From positions 1-12,165 of the forward strand of contig JAWOCQ010000112.1 of the NCBI GenBank assembly GCA_046483725.1: 12,165 nucleotides of DNA, in the 5' to 3' direction. Made by a program: the position numbers and the translations under genes. The notes beneath the pieces are model-generated. The model made no database searches. It had not been told where the DNA came from and worked only from the letters and a program-made list of their open reading frames with translations. Of the stretch, positions 5,611 to 12,165 are shown piece by piece. How positions within the stretch are numbered: position 1 is the first letter of the stretch; each line of letters starts with the position of its first letter. Origin of the DNA: T3SED10-47 sp046483725. GTDB taxonomy: Bacteria; Bipolaricaulota; Bipolaricaulia; Bipolaricaulales; Bipolaricaulaceae.

Positions 5611-6492
5611 ATGAAGCGTGCAGTCTGTTTGTTACTTGGTGTTGTGCTGCTGGGTGCGACAGCGGCGCTGGGCGGCGAGGAGTTGCTGTTCTCCATGGAC
5701 GATCCTGTGGGCGACGACTACGGTCCCGGCATTTACACATATCCCACGCATGAGGTATTCGACGTCCCGGGAGCATTCGACGTAACGCTGGTGGAGATTC
5801 TTCGGGACGACTTCGACCTTATTGTGAGGGTCGAAATCGCCGGCGAGCTTACAAATCCCTGGGGTGCTCCAAATGGGTTCAGCATTCAGGCGCTCGATCT
5901 TTATCTGAACACGGGCCCTGGTGGAAGCACGGAGACCATTTTCGACACCTCCATCCCGGCGAACCTCGAGAACAACCCAGACGGCACGATGAACGCCGTT
6001 ATCGCTGAGGATGATGCTTGGCAGATGGCATTCCGCGTGCAGGGTTGGGAGGGAAGCCTGTTCGTCCCCGTGGAGCTGGAGCCGGACATGTCCGCGATCC
6101 TGGGCTCGCCTGAGGCCGAGGAGATCGCCTTTGCCCTTGAACCGGAGCCTGACGCCCCCGAGTACGCGAAGTACATGGAGGTCGCGTTCGTTGAGCCGGA
6201 GCCTGACACCAACACAATCGTGTTCTCCATACCCCTGGAGGTGGTGGGGGATCCGTCACCGGATTGGACGTTTGTTCTATACATGGCCGGCATAGACCGG
6301 GGCAACGCCAGGCTGGTCACGGCCGAGGGAGGAGATTGGCACTTTGGCGGTGGCGAGGACGACTCTTCGAACTCCAACATCATGGATCTCCTGGTCCCTC
6401 CGGGCGAGTCGCAGGAGGAAATCCTTGATTACACGGTGGAATCTCCTGTGGTCCTGCCGGGAATCCCCTTGGAGGTCGGCGCTGAGGAGTGA
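5611..6492 (+). CDS. secreted glucodextranase-C-like (Glucodextran_C) protein
   Basis: 293 residues. Residues 1-22 (MKRAVCLLLGVVLLGATAAL, then GG) form a type I signal peptide. The mature part opens with LLFSMDDPVGDDYGPGIYTY, then HEVFDVPGAFDVTLVEILRD and DFDLIVRVEI. That 'DP.GDD.GpG.Y.YP....F.pG.FD.....v' pattern matches the beta-sandwich C-terminal binding module of glucodextranase (Pfam Glucodextran_C), normally attached to a hydrolase but here standing alone. No catalytic domain is present, so it probably binds a glucan or assists the next protein. It is strongly acidic, with repeated EPEPD stretches around residues 180-205. The start ATG follows AAAGGAGGA with five bases between. The stop codon overlaps or adjoins the glycosidase start region (TGATG at 6490-6494). 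Binding specificity is unknown. Confidence 0.75.
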   Translation: MKRAVCLLLGVVLLGATAALGGEELLFSMDDPVGDDYGPGIYTYPTHEVFDVPGAFDVTLVEILRDDFDLIVRVEIAGELTNPWGAPNGFSIQALDLYLNTGPGGSTETIFDTSIPANLENNPDGTMNAVIAEDDAWQMAFRVQGWEGSLFVPVELEPDMSAILGSPEAEEIAFALEPEPDAPEYAKYMEVAFVEPEPDTNTIVFSIPLEVVGDPSPDWTFVLYMAGIDRGNARLVTAEGGDWHFGGGEDDSSNSNIMDLLVPPGESQEEILDYTVESPVVLPGIPLEVGAEE

Positions 6493-6497
6493 TGCCC

Positions 6498-8462
6498 ATG
6501 CGAGTGGTGTGCAAGCAGCTTGGCGCGTTGCTGTTGGGCGTCTCGCTGGTGGCGGTGGGGGCCTGTGCGGCCCCCACCCTCACCGCAGAAGACGAGGAAC
6601 TGTTGGACGAGATTCAGTACAGGGCGTTCCGCTATTTCTGGGAGCAAGTGGTTCCTGATACAGGCCTCGTCCTTGACAGGAGCCAGCCCGATGCCCCGTC
6701 CAGCATTGCTGCAGTGGGATTTGGACTGGCCGCGATCGTCATCGGCGATCACCATGGATGGGTGGAGCGCGAAGAGGCGCTCGACCGAGTGCTGACCACG
6801 CTGCGGACGTTCCGCGATGATGTAGAAGGCAAGCGGGGCTTCTACTACCACTTTGTGGACCCAGCCACGGGAGCGCGTGTCTGGGACTGCGAGGTGTCCT
6901 CGATCGATACCGCGTGGTTCCTGGCAGGCGCTCTGCTGGCGGGCGAATATTTCCGAGGTGATGTGCGTACTCTGGCCAACGAGCTCTACGAAAGGGTGGA
7001 GTGGACTTGGCTGTTGGACGAAGATCTTACTCTTTCCCACGGGTGGACCCCGGAGCAGGGGATGTTGCCGTACTCTTGGGATACCTACAGCGAACACATG
7101 TTGCTATACCTTCTGGCCATTGGCTCCCCCACCGATCCTATCCCGGCGGAATCCTGGGAGGCGTGGGATAGGCCGGCTCCCGACGGCTACGTCCGGGATC
7201 CGCTGGAACAACTGTTCACCTACCAGTACTCGCACGCGTTTGTGGATTTCCAGGACCGCCATGATGACTTCGCCAACTACTGGAACAACTCTGTCGTGGC
7301 TACCGAACGAAATCGGCTGTTCTGCTTTGCTAACCGCTTTCGCTACGAAACATACCAGGAGAACATCTGGGGGATCTCCGCCTCCGACGGCCCCGGCGGT
7401 TACTTCGGCTATGGGGCCCGCGAGGGCCGGCATGATGGGACTGTGGCCCCTTACGCTGCGGTGGCCTCATTGCCGTTTCTGCCGGAGGAGTCCATGGCGG
7501 CGATCCGGGAGATGAAGTCGCGCTACGGCGACAAGATCTGGGGCGAGTACGGATTCACCAGTGCGTTCAACGTGGACCGTAATTGGTACTCAAACGAGTA
7601 CATCGGGATCGACAAGGGGATCGAGCTTCTGATGGTGGAGAATCACCGCACCGGCTTGGTGTGGAGGTTCTTCATGCGAGGCCGCTGGTTGCGCGGGGCG
7701 ATGTCGGCGGCCGGGTTTGTCCACGCCCCGGGCACAGAGTTCGTACTAACTCCCTGGTACGCCGACTACTACGAGCTTCTGATGGCAGGGCTGCCCACCG
7801 AGGCTGTGGCTCCGCACACGGACACCCCTCCGGTGATCGATGGGGTGTTGGATGAGTGGGCGCACGAGCCGGAAGTAGTGGACGAGCGGATGACGGTTCC
7901 CGGAATAGATAGGATCGACCCGGAGCACAGCCTTAGCGCCCGGTTCTGGGCCATGTGGGACGACGATCATCTGTACCTCGCCGCCGATGTGGAGGACAGC
8001 ATCCTGGTGGTGAACATGCCGCCCAGCCGATTGCGGGAGTTCTACTACACCGACTCCGTGGAGTTCTACATCCAACCGGGCAGGCACACACTGGAGGATC
8101 TGGGCATATTCAAGTTGGCCGTACTCCCGTTTGACACGGAAGGGAACCCCAAAGGCGCTCGGCATGAAGACTCCGAGCCGGGCCCGATTGACAGGGTAGC
8201 CCCGGAGGTGGAGATCGCCTCCTCCCGTACAGACGAAGGTTACGCAGTTGAGGTAGCCATACCCCTACTTTACCTGGGGTTGGAGGGTGTGGAGCCCGAC
8301 ACACCAATCGCCTTCTCGTTTACTGTGCATAGCGGGAACGACCCCGACGCGGGGCTGGGGGAATACGTGCGGACGGCCATGCTTGCCTGGAATCCAGTGC
8401 CGCAGGTATGGGGCCGGCCTGAGACCTGGGGCAAGCTGATCCTGGTGGGGCCGGAAAACTGA
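6498..8462 (+). CDS. PF10091 (glycoamylase/GH144-like) glycosidase with CBM9-like domain, probable lipoprotein
   Basis: 654 residues. The N-terminus MRVVCKQ, a hydrophobic stretch and VGAC (Cys 23) looks like a lipoprotein signal. Residues 30-430 match the (alpha/alpha)6-barrel 'glycoamylase' family: DEIQYRAFRYFWEQ, SSIDTAWFLAGALLAGEYF (136-154), SWDTYSEHMLLYLLAIGSPT (193-212), QYSHAFVDF (243-251), NNSVVATERNRLFC, and YAAVASLPF. Candidate acidic residues are E132, D136 and E199, not proven. Characterised members include GH144 beta-1,2-glucanases. Residues 445-650 (PPVIDGVLDEW, ARFWAMWDDDHLYLAADVED, TDSVEFYI, VEVAIPL) form a CBM9-like carbohydrate-binding sandwich. Of three possible starts (GTG 6489, ATG 6492, ATG 6498), 6498 has the best distance (eight bases) from AGGAG. 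Its place before an ABC importer suggests it makes oligosaccharides for uptake. The exact linkage specificity is inferred. Confidence 0.82.
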   Translation: MRVVCKQLGALLLGVSLVAVGACAAPTLTAEDEELLDEIQYRAFRYFWEQVVPDTGLVLDRSQPDAPSSIAAVGFGLAAIVIGDHHGWVEREEALDRVLTTLRTFRDDVEGKRGFYYHFVDPATGARVWDCEVSSIDTAWFLAGALLAGEYFRGDVRTLANELYERVEWTWLLDEDLTLSHGWTPEQGMLPYSWDTYSEHMLLYLLAIGSPTDPIPAESWEAWDRPAPDGYVRDPLEQLFTYQYSHAFVDFQDRHDDFANYWNNSVVATERNRLFCFANRFRYETYQENIWGISASDGPGGYFGYGAREGRHDGTVAPYAAVASLPFLPEESMAAIREMKSRYGDKIWGEYGFTSAFNVDRNWYSNEYIGIDKGIELLMVENHRTGLVWRFFMRGRWLRGAMSAAGFVHAPGTEFVLTPWYADYYELLMAGLPTEAVAPHTDTPPVIDGVLDEWAHEPEVVDERMTVPGIDRIDPEHSLSARFWAMWDDDHLYLAADVEDSILVVNMPPSRLREFYYTDSVEFYIQPGRHTLEDLGIFKLAVLPFDTEGNPKGARHEDSEPGPIDRVAPEVEIASSRTDEGYAVEVAIPLLYLGLEGVEPDTPIAFSFTVHSGNDPDAGLGEYVRTAMLAWNPVPQVWGRPETWGKLILVGPEN

Positions 8463-8475
8463 GGAGGTGAGATCC

Positions 8476-9690
8476 GTGCTGCGTTTGGCACGTGTTGGCT
8501 GTTGGCTGTTGGTGGTTGGTTTACTGGCATTGCCCGTGTTGGGAATGGCTCGCACCACTGTGACTGTGTGGGCGATGGGTGAGGAAGGGCTCAATCTGGA
8601 AGCCATTGTTCCTCAGTTTGAGGAAGAGAACCCCGACATAGAGGTGCGGGTTATGCAGATCCCCTGGGACCTAGCCTATGACAAGATGATCACGGCCGTG
8701 GCCGGGGGGACCACGCCGGACATAGCTCAAGTTGGGACCACCTGGATGGCGCCGTTTGCTGCCATGGGAGCGTTGCTTCCGCTTGACGAGTTCGTCGCTG
8801 ATTCCGATGTGGTATCCGAGGAGCACTTCTTCGAAGCCTCTTGGGACACAGCGGTAGTGGACGGCGTGCTGTATGGGGTCCCGTGGTACGTTGACGTACG
8901 GGTCCTGTACTACCGCACCGACCTCCTGGAAGAAGCTGGCTTTGAGGAACCACCTGGAACCTGGGAAGAGCTGCGAGAAGTGGGAAGGGCTTTGGCCGAC
9001 CGCGGTGAGTACGGACTGGCCCTGTCTCCTCACTGGCAGGAGTTCCTCCCCTTCGTGTGGCAGGCTGGAGGTGACGTGCTCGACGAGGAACTGCGGGAGC
9101 CGCAGGTCATGGAGCCTGAGTTCCTTGAGGCCGTGGAGTTTTTCGTCTCCCTGTGCGAGGAAGGTATTGCACCTGTGGAGGAGGACGTGGACCTGTTCGA
9201 GGGCTTCCGCACCGGCTTCTACCCCATGTTCTTCTCCGGCCCGTGGATGGTGGAACTCATCGAGGAAAGGCTCCCGGAGATAACCGGCAAGTGGTCGCTG
9301 GCGCTGATGCCACGCCATCGGACGCGCGGCTCGTTCGTTGGCGGGTCCAACCTGGCGCTGTTCACGGGGACACCTCGGGCGGAGGAGGCGTGGCGGTTCG
9401 TCGAGTTTTTGGCCCGCACTGATGTTCAGGTGGAGTGGTATCGTACGCTGGGGTCCTTACCGGCAGCAGTCCCCGCCTGGGAGGATCCAGACGTTGCCGC
9501 CGAACCGAAGATGGCTGTGTTCGAGGCGCAGCTTATGGAGGCGGTGGCCCCGCCCAGCCACCCCGGCTGGGAGGAGATCGCCCAGGCTCTCACAGATCGG
9601 ATGGAGGAGGCCATCCGCGGGGTGCGAACACCGGAAGAGGCGGTCCGCGCGCTCCACGATAGTCTGACGGCAATTCTCAGGAGGCTGTAG
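8476..9690 (+). CDS. ABC transporter sugar-binding protein (family 1 solute-binding)
   Basis: 404 residues. The N-terminal hydrophobic segment (residues 8-24, CWLLVVGLLALPVLGMA) is a signal peptide. No lipobox Cys follows it, so the mature protein starting near RTTVTVWAMG should be soluble in a periplasm. Family-1 SBP features are VTVWAMGEEG, VPQFEEENPDIEVRVMQIPW, AVAGGTTPDIAQVGTTWMAP, GALLPLDEF, VLYGVPWYVDVRVLYYRTDL, PGTWEEL and FFSGPWMVELIEE, plus a C-terminal helical end. It delivers a sugar or oligosaccharide to the two permeases encoded next. Start: GTG 8476 has a near-perfect GAGGAGGTGA (8461-8470) just upstream; the earlier in-frame GTG at 8467 lies inside that site. The gap to the glycosidase stop is 13 bp. 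The signal-peptide region contains a 7-base tandem repeat. Confidence 0.92.
   Translation: MLRLARVGCWLLVVGLLALPVLGMARTTVTVWAMGEEGLNLEAIVPQFEEENPDIEVRVMQIPWDLAYDKMITAVAGGTTPDIAQVGTTWMAPFAAMGALLPLDEFVADSDVVSEEHFFEASWDTAVVDGVLYGVPWYVDVRVLYYRTDLLEEAGFEEPPGTWEELREVGRALADRGEYGLALSPHWQEFLPFVWQAGGDVLDEELREPQVMEPEFLEAVEFFVSLCEEGIAPVEEDVDLFEGFRTGFYPMFFSGPWMVELIEERLPEITGKWSLALMPRHRTRGSFVGGSNLALFTGTPRAEEAWRFVEFLARTDVQVEWYRTLGSLPAAVPAWEDPDVAAEPKMAVFEAQLMEAVAPPSHPGWEEIAQALTDRMEEAIRGVRTPEEAVRALHDSLTAILRRL
8493..8513 (+). repeat. 7-base tandem repeat in the signal-peptide coding region
   Basis: TGTTGGC, TGTTGGC and TGTTGGT follow one another without gaps, and GGTTGGT (8514-8520) is a degenerate fourth copy. 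The unit is not a multiple of three, so loss or gain of one copy would shift the frame near codon 10 of the solute-binding protein. The number of copies is small and the tract may simply reflect Leu/Val/Gly codons. Confidence 0.5.
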
Positions 9691-9691
9691 G

Positions 9692-10648
9692 ATGAAGCGC
9701 CTGTGGCCGGTGGGTGAGCGTCGCGTGCGAACAGCCGCTGCGTCCACTCGCCGGCGCCCGGCCTACCTCAGGGCAAGAGCGCGCACGGGAGTTCTGTTCG
9801 CCTCTCCTGCGGTGTTCCTGATGGCGTTGTTCCTGGTTGGGCCTATCCTGGGCGCTTTGGCCCTGAGCACCACTGACTTCAACGTGTACGCCATTGGGGA
9901 CTGGTTTAGGGCTTCCTTCGTTGGATTGCAGAACTACTGGGCGTTGGGAGACGATCCTTTGTTTTGGACTACCTTGCGGAACACCCTGTACTTCGTGGTG
10001 ATCGCCGTTCCCCTATCCATAAGCTTATCGCTCCTGGTGGCCCTGCTGCTCAACTCACCGCGACTGCGCCTCAAGGGGCTGTTTCGCTTGTGCTATTTCC
10101 TGCCGGTGATCACCACCACGGCGGCGATGGCCGTGGTGTGGCGCTGGGTGCTCAACTATCGCTTCGGCATGGTCAACTGGTTGTTGGGGTACGTGGGCAT
10201 CGATGGGCCTGCCTGGCTGGCCGACCCGCGGTGGGCGATGCTCGCGGTCATCTCCATGGTCATCTGGCGGGGCCTGGGGTTTAACATGCTCATCTTCTTG
10301 GCCGGGTTGCAGGGGATCCCCAAGACCTATTACGAGGCAGCCAAGTTGGACGGCGCAGGCACGTGGGCTCTGTTCCGCCATATCACCGTTCCGTTGCTCA
10401 AGCCGACGACGTTCTTCGTCACCATCATCACCCTTATCGGCTACATCCAGCTGTTCGAGGAGCCGTTCATCATGACCGAGGGAGGGCCACTGAACGCCAC
10501 TCTGTCCATGGCCATGTACATTTACCGGCTGGCGTTCAGGTTCTTCCACCTGGGATACGCCTCTAGCGTGGCGTACGTACTGTTTGCCATCGTGCTCATC
10601 GCCACGCTTCTTAGGATGAAGCTGGGGCGGGCGGATGTGGAGTACTAG
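9692..10648 (+). CDS. ABC sugar permease, MalF/UgpA type
   Basis: 318 residues. After a basic N-terminus of about 30 residues come hydrophobic segments at about 33-58 (GVLFASPAVFLMALFLVGPI), 97-121, 131-150, 182-205, 240-258 and 285-306, giving six membrane helices. The EAA loop is YYEAAKLDGAGTWALFRHIT (213-232) followed by VPLLKP; it docks to the ATPase subunit. The sequence FIMTEGGPLNAT is typical of MalF/UgpA-type permeases of the CUT1 group, which import di- and oligosaccharides. The ATG is one base after the preceding stop (TAGGATG), with AGGAGG about six bases upstream. No ATP-binding subunit is encoded in the window; CUT1 systems often share a distant MsmX/MalK-like ATPase. Confidence 0.94.
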   Translation: MKRLWPVGERRVRTAAASTRRRPAYLRARARTGVLFASPAVFLMALFLVGPILGALALSTTDFNVYAIGDWFRASFVGLQNYWALGDDPLFWTTLRNTLYFVVIAVPLSISLSLLVALLLNSPRLRLKGLFRLCYFLPVITTTAAMAVVWRWVLNYRFGMVNWLLGYVGIDGPAWLADPRWAMLAVISMVIWRGLGFNMLIFLAGLQGIPKTYYEAAKLDGAGTWALFRHITVPLLKPTTFFVTIITLIGYIQLFEEPFIMTEGGPLNATLSMAMYIYRLAFRFFHLGYASSVAYVLFAIVLIATLLRMKLGRADVEY

Positions 10649-10657
10649 GGTGAGCGG

Positions 10658-11521
10658 ATGACACAACGACCGGGAAGCTACCTGGTGGACTCACGACGGC
10701 TGCGGAGCGGGGCCAGCTTGGTGCTCCTGCATGCGGTGGTAATTGGCGGAGCCGTGGTGATGCTCCTCCCCTTTGTGTGGATGGTCTCCACCTCGTTCAA
10801 GACAGAGGCGGAGGCATTTACCTTCCCGCCGCGATTCATCCCTGCGGCACCAACGCCCACAAGTTACATTGAGCTGTTCAGCCGGCTGGACTTCGCCCGC
10901 TACTTCATGAACACGATCATCGTGGCCCTGTCAGTGACGGGAACCAGCTTGTTCTTGAACTCGCTGGCTGCCTACGCATTCGCCAAGATCGACTTCCGAG
11001 GGCGTGATAAGCTGTTCGTGGCGATCCTGGCTACCATGATGGTCCCTGGCCATGTCACGGTGATCCCGACCTTCCTTCTTATCCGCCAGCTTGGGCTGGT
11101 GAATACATATGCCGGCCTTATCATCCCGGGCATGGTCAGCGCCTTTGGGATCTTCCTCCTGCGCCAGTTCATGCGCACCATTCCCACCGAGCTTGTGGAA
11201 GCGGCGCAGATAGACGGGGCCAGCGAGTTCTGGATCTACTCCCGGGTGATCGTGCCTTTGTGCAAGCCGGCCTTGGCCACTTTGGGGCTGCTTACCTTCA
11301 TGGGTTCGTGGAACAGCTTCTTCTGGCCGCTGATCATCGCCACCGACACGGACATGTACACGCTCCCCGTGGCCATAGCTATGCTCAGGGGGCAGTACGG
11401 TACGCAGTTCCCGCTGCAGATGGCAGGGGCCACTGTGGTTGTGTTGCCGGTGATAGTTTTGTTCCTCTTCCTGCAGCGCTACTACACGCGCGGCATTACC
11501 TTGTCGGGGATGAAGGGGTGA
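10658..11521 (+). CDS. ABC sugar permease, MalG/UgpE type
   Basis: 287 residues with membrane segments at about 20-45 (VVIGGAVVMLLPFVWMVSTS), 83-105, 118-140, 151-170, 206-225 and 252-272. The EAA loop is VEAAQIDGASEFWIYSRVIV (180-199), followed by PLCKP. The N-terminal WMVSTSFKTEAEAFTFPP and C-terminal RYYTRGITLSGMKG are standard for MalG-type CUT1 permeases. It pairs with the preceding permease to form the membrane channel. It begins nine bases after that gene; the ribosome site (AGGGTGA) is moderate. Its stop codon overlaps the candidate GTG start of the phosphorylase gene (GTGA), which suggests coupled translation. Confidence 0.94.
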   Translation: MTQRPGSYLVDSRRLRSGASLVLLHAVVIGGAVVMLLPFVWMVSTSFKTEAEAFTFPPRFIPAAPTPTSYIELFSRLDFARYFMNTIIVALSVTGTSLFLNSLAAYAFAKIDFRGRDKLFVAILATMMVPGHVTVIPTFLLIRQLGLVNTYAGLIIPGMVSAFGIFLLRQFMRTIPTELVEAAQIDGASEFWIYSRVIVPLCKPALATLGLLTFMGSWNSFFWPLIIATDTDMYTLPVAIAMLRGQYGTQFPLQMAGATVVVLPVIVLFLFLQRYYTRGITLSGMKG

Positions 11522-12165
11522 AGGACGTGGATCGGAGCATACTCGACAATGGGTGGGGAGGCTTTTCCGAGGCCGGTCGTGAATATGTGATTCGCAGGCC
11601 TGACACCCCCAAACCTTGGGTGAACGTTATCTCCTGGGGGGACCACGGGCTGGTGGTCTCGCAGGCCGGTGGAGGATACAGCTGGCGGACCCATGCCTCG
11701 CTGAACCGGATCACCCGCTGGGAGCAGGACCTGGTCAAAGATGAGTGGGGAAAGTTCGTCTACTTGCGCGACCAGGACTCCGGCGCTCTGTGGTCCGCTG
11801 CCTGGAAGCCGGTGTGTGGTCGCCCGAAGCACTACGCCTGCCACCACGGCCAGGGCTATACCGCCATCCGCTCGGTGAACTGCGACGTGGAGAGCGTGTT
11901 CACGGTGTTCGTGCCCCCGGACGCCCCGCTGGAAGTGTGGGTGCTGCGGTTGCGCAACCTGGCCGACCGACCGCGCCGGCTGTGGGTGGGAACCTACTTG
12001 GAATGGCTCCTCGGAAGTGCTCCCGACTGGCATCGCGAGTTCCACCGAACGTTCATCTCCTGCTGGTTTGATCCGGAAACGGGTGCCATTCTGGCCGAGA
12101 AGCGCCTGTGGGAGCTCCCCGGGGCCGGCTGGAACCAAGGCTGGGGCTACGTAGCCTTCCATGCC
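11518..12165 (+). CDS. GH94-type glycoside phosphorylase, N-terminal part (partial)
   Basis: 216 residues are visible; the frame is open to the window edge. The sequence REYVIRRPDTPKPWVNVISW, then GGGYSWRTHASLNRITRW, FVYLRDQDSGALWSAAWKPV, HHGQGYTAIRS, VFVPPDAPLEVWVLRLRN and YLEWLLG, reproduces the N-terminal beta-sandwich of GH94 (former glycosyltransferase family 36) phosphorylases such as cellobiose, cellobionate and 1,2-beta-oligoglucan phosphorylases. The catalytic Asp lies downstream of the window. No signal peptide is seen, so it should act in the cytoplasm, splitting the imported oligosaccharide with phosphate to sugar-1-phosphate. GTG 11518 overlaps the permease stop by four bases (GTGA). 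GTG 11527, with AGGGGTG seven bases upstream, is an alternative start three codons later. Linkage specificity cannot be read from this part. Confidence 0.85.
   Translation, partial: MKDVDRSILDNGWGGFSEAGREYVIRRPDTPKPWVNVISWGDHGLVVSQAGGGYSWRTHASLNRITRWEQDLVKDEWGKFVYLRDQDSGALWSAAWKPVCGRPKHYACHHGQGYTAIRSVNCDVESVFTVFVPPDAPLEVWVLRLRNLADRPRRLWVGTYLEWLLGSAPDWHREFHRTFISCWFDPETGAILAEKRLWELPGAGWNQGWGYVAFHA

Noticed and set aside
6429..7097. Open frame of 222 codons on the minus strand across the binding-module and glycosidase junction
   Set aside because: It crosses two well-supported plus-strand genes and shows no family features.
10055..10666. Open frame of 203 codons on the minus strand opposite the first permease
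   Set aside because: It is antisense to a standard EAA-loop permease; its His/Gln-rich translation is typical of reverse-read membrane protein codons.
11482..12162. Open frame of 226 codons on the minus strand at the window end
   Set aside because: The plus strand encodes GH94 N-terminal motifs over the same bases; the minus-strand product is a shadow.
1..12165. CRISPR arrays, tRNA or rRNA genes, insertion-sequence ends
   Set aside because: I saw no regularly spaced direct repeats, no cloverleaf-like sequence, and no transposase-like translation on either strand.

Overview
The window is GC-rich bacterial chromosomal DNA (roughly 60 % GC by eye). Genes are tightly packed, Shine-Dalgarno sites are strong, and there are no RNA genes, insertion sequences or CRISPR arrays. 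The organism cannot be named from this sequence. The YhbD-bactofilin pair is best known from Bacillus-type Firmicutes. The ABC solute-binding protein has a plain type I signal peptide with no lipobox, which suits a periplasm and hence a diderm. The secreted glucodextranase-C-like protein, the PF10091 glycosidase and the GC content would fit a deep-branching anaerobic or thermophilic lineage such as Bipolaricaulota/Acetothermia or Thermotogota, but that placement is inference only.

Left part (1-4346). The 3' end of a cell-wall amidase gene on the + strand meets four minus-strand genes. Read in their own direction these are tldD, pmbA (tldE), a yhbD-like MerR-type regulator gene and a bactofilin gene. 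tldD and pmbA are 3 bp apart, and yhbD and the bactofilin gene overlap as TGATG. A clear sigma-70-type promoter with a palindrome inside its spacer lies just before yhbD, so the last two genes can be transcribed separately from tldD-pmbA.

Divergent control region (4347-4535). It separates tldD (-) from a lacI-family gene (+). It holds a likely -10 box and a 7-bp inverted repeat for tldD. On the other side it has two nearly identical LacI-type operators in inverted orientation, 59 bp apart; the second ends two bases before the lacI start codon.

Right part (4536-12165). Seven genes run on the + strand: a LacI regulator, a secreted protein resembling the glucodextranase C-terminal module, a probable lipoprotein glycosidase (PF10091 'glycoamylase' domain plus CBM9-like domain), an ABC sugar-binding protein, two ABC sugar permeases, and the start of a GH94-type glycoside phosphorylase gene cut by the window edge. 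Apart from the 70-bp gap after lacI, neighbours are separated by at most about 13 bp or overlap. Together they describe a complete scheme: bind and cut a glucan outside the cell, import the oligosaccharide, phosphorolyse it inside, and sense the product with the LacI protein. PF10091 and GH94 modules are both parts of cyclic beta-1,2-glucan synthase, and GH144 beta-1,2-glucanases are PF10091 proteins, so a beta-1,2-glucan (sophorooligosaccharide) pathway is the leading guess. No ABC ATPase is encoded in the window.
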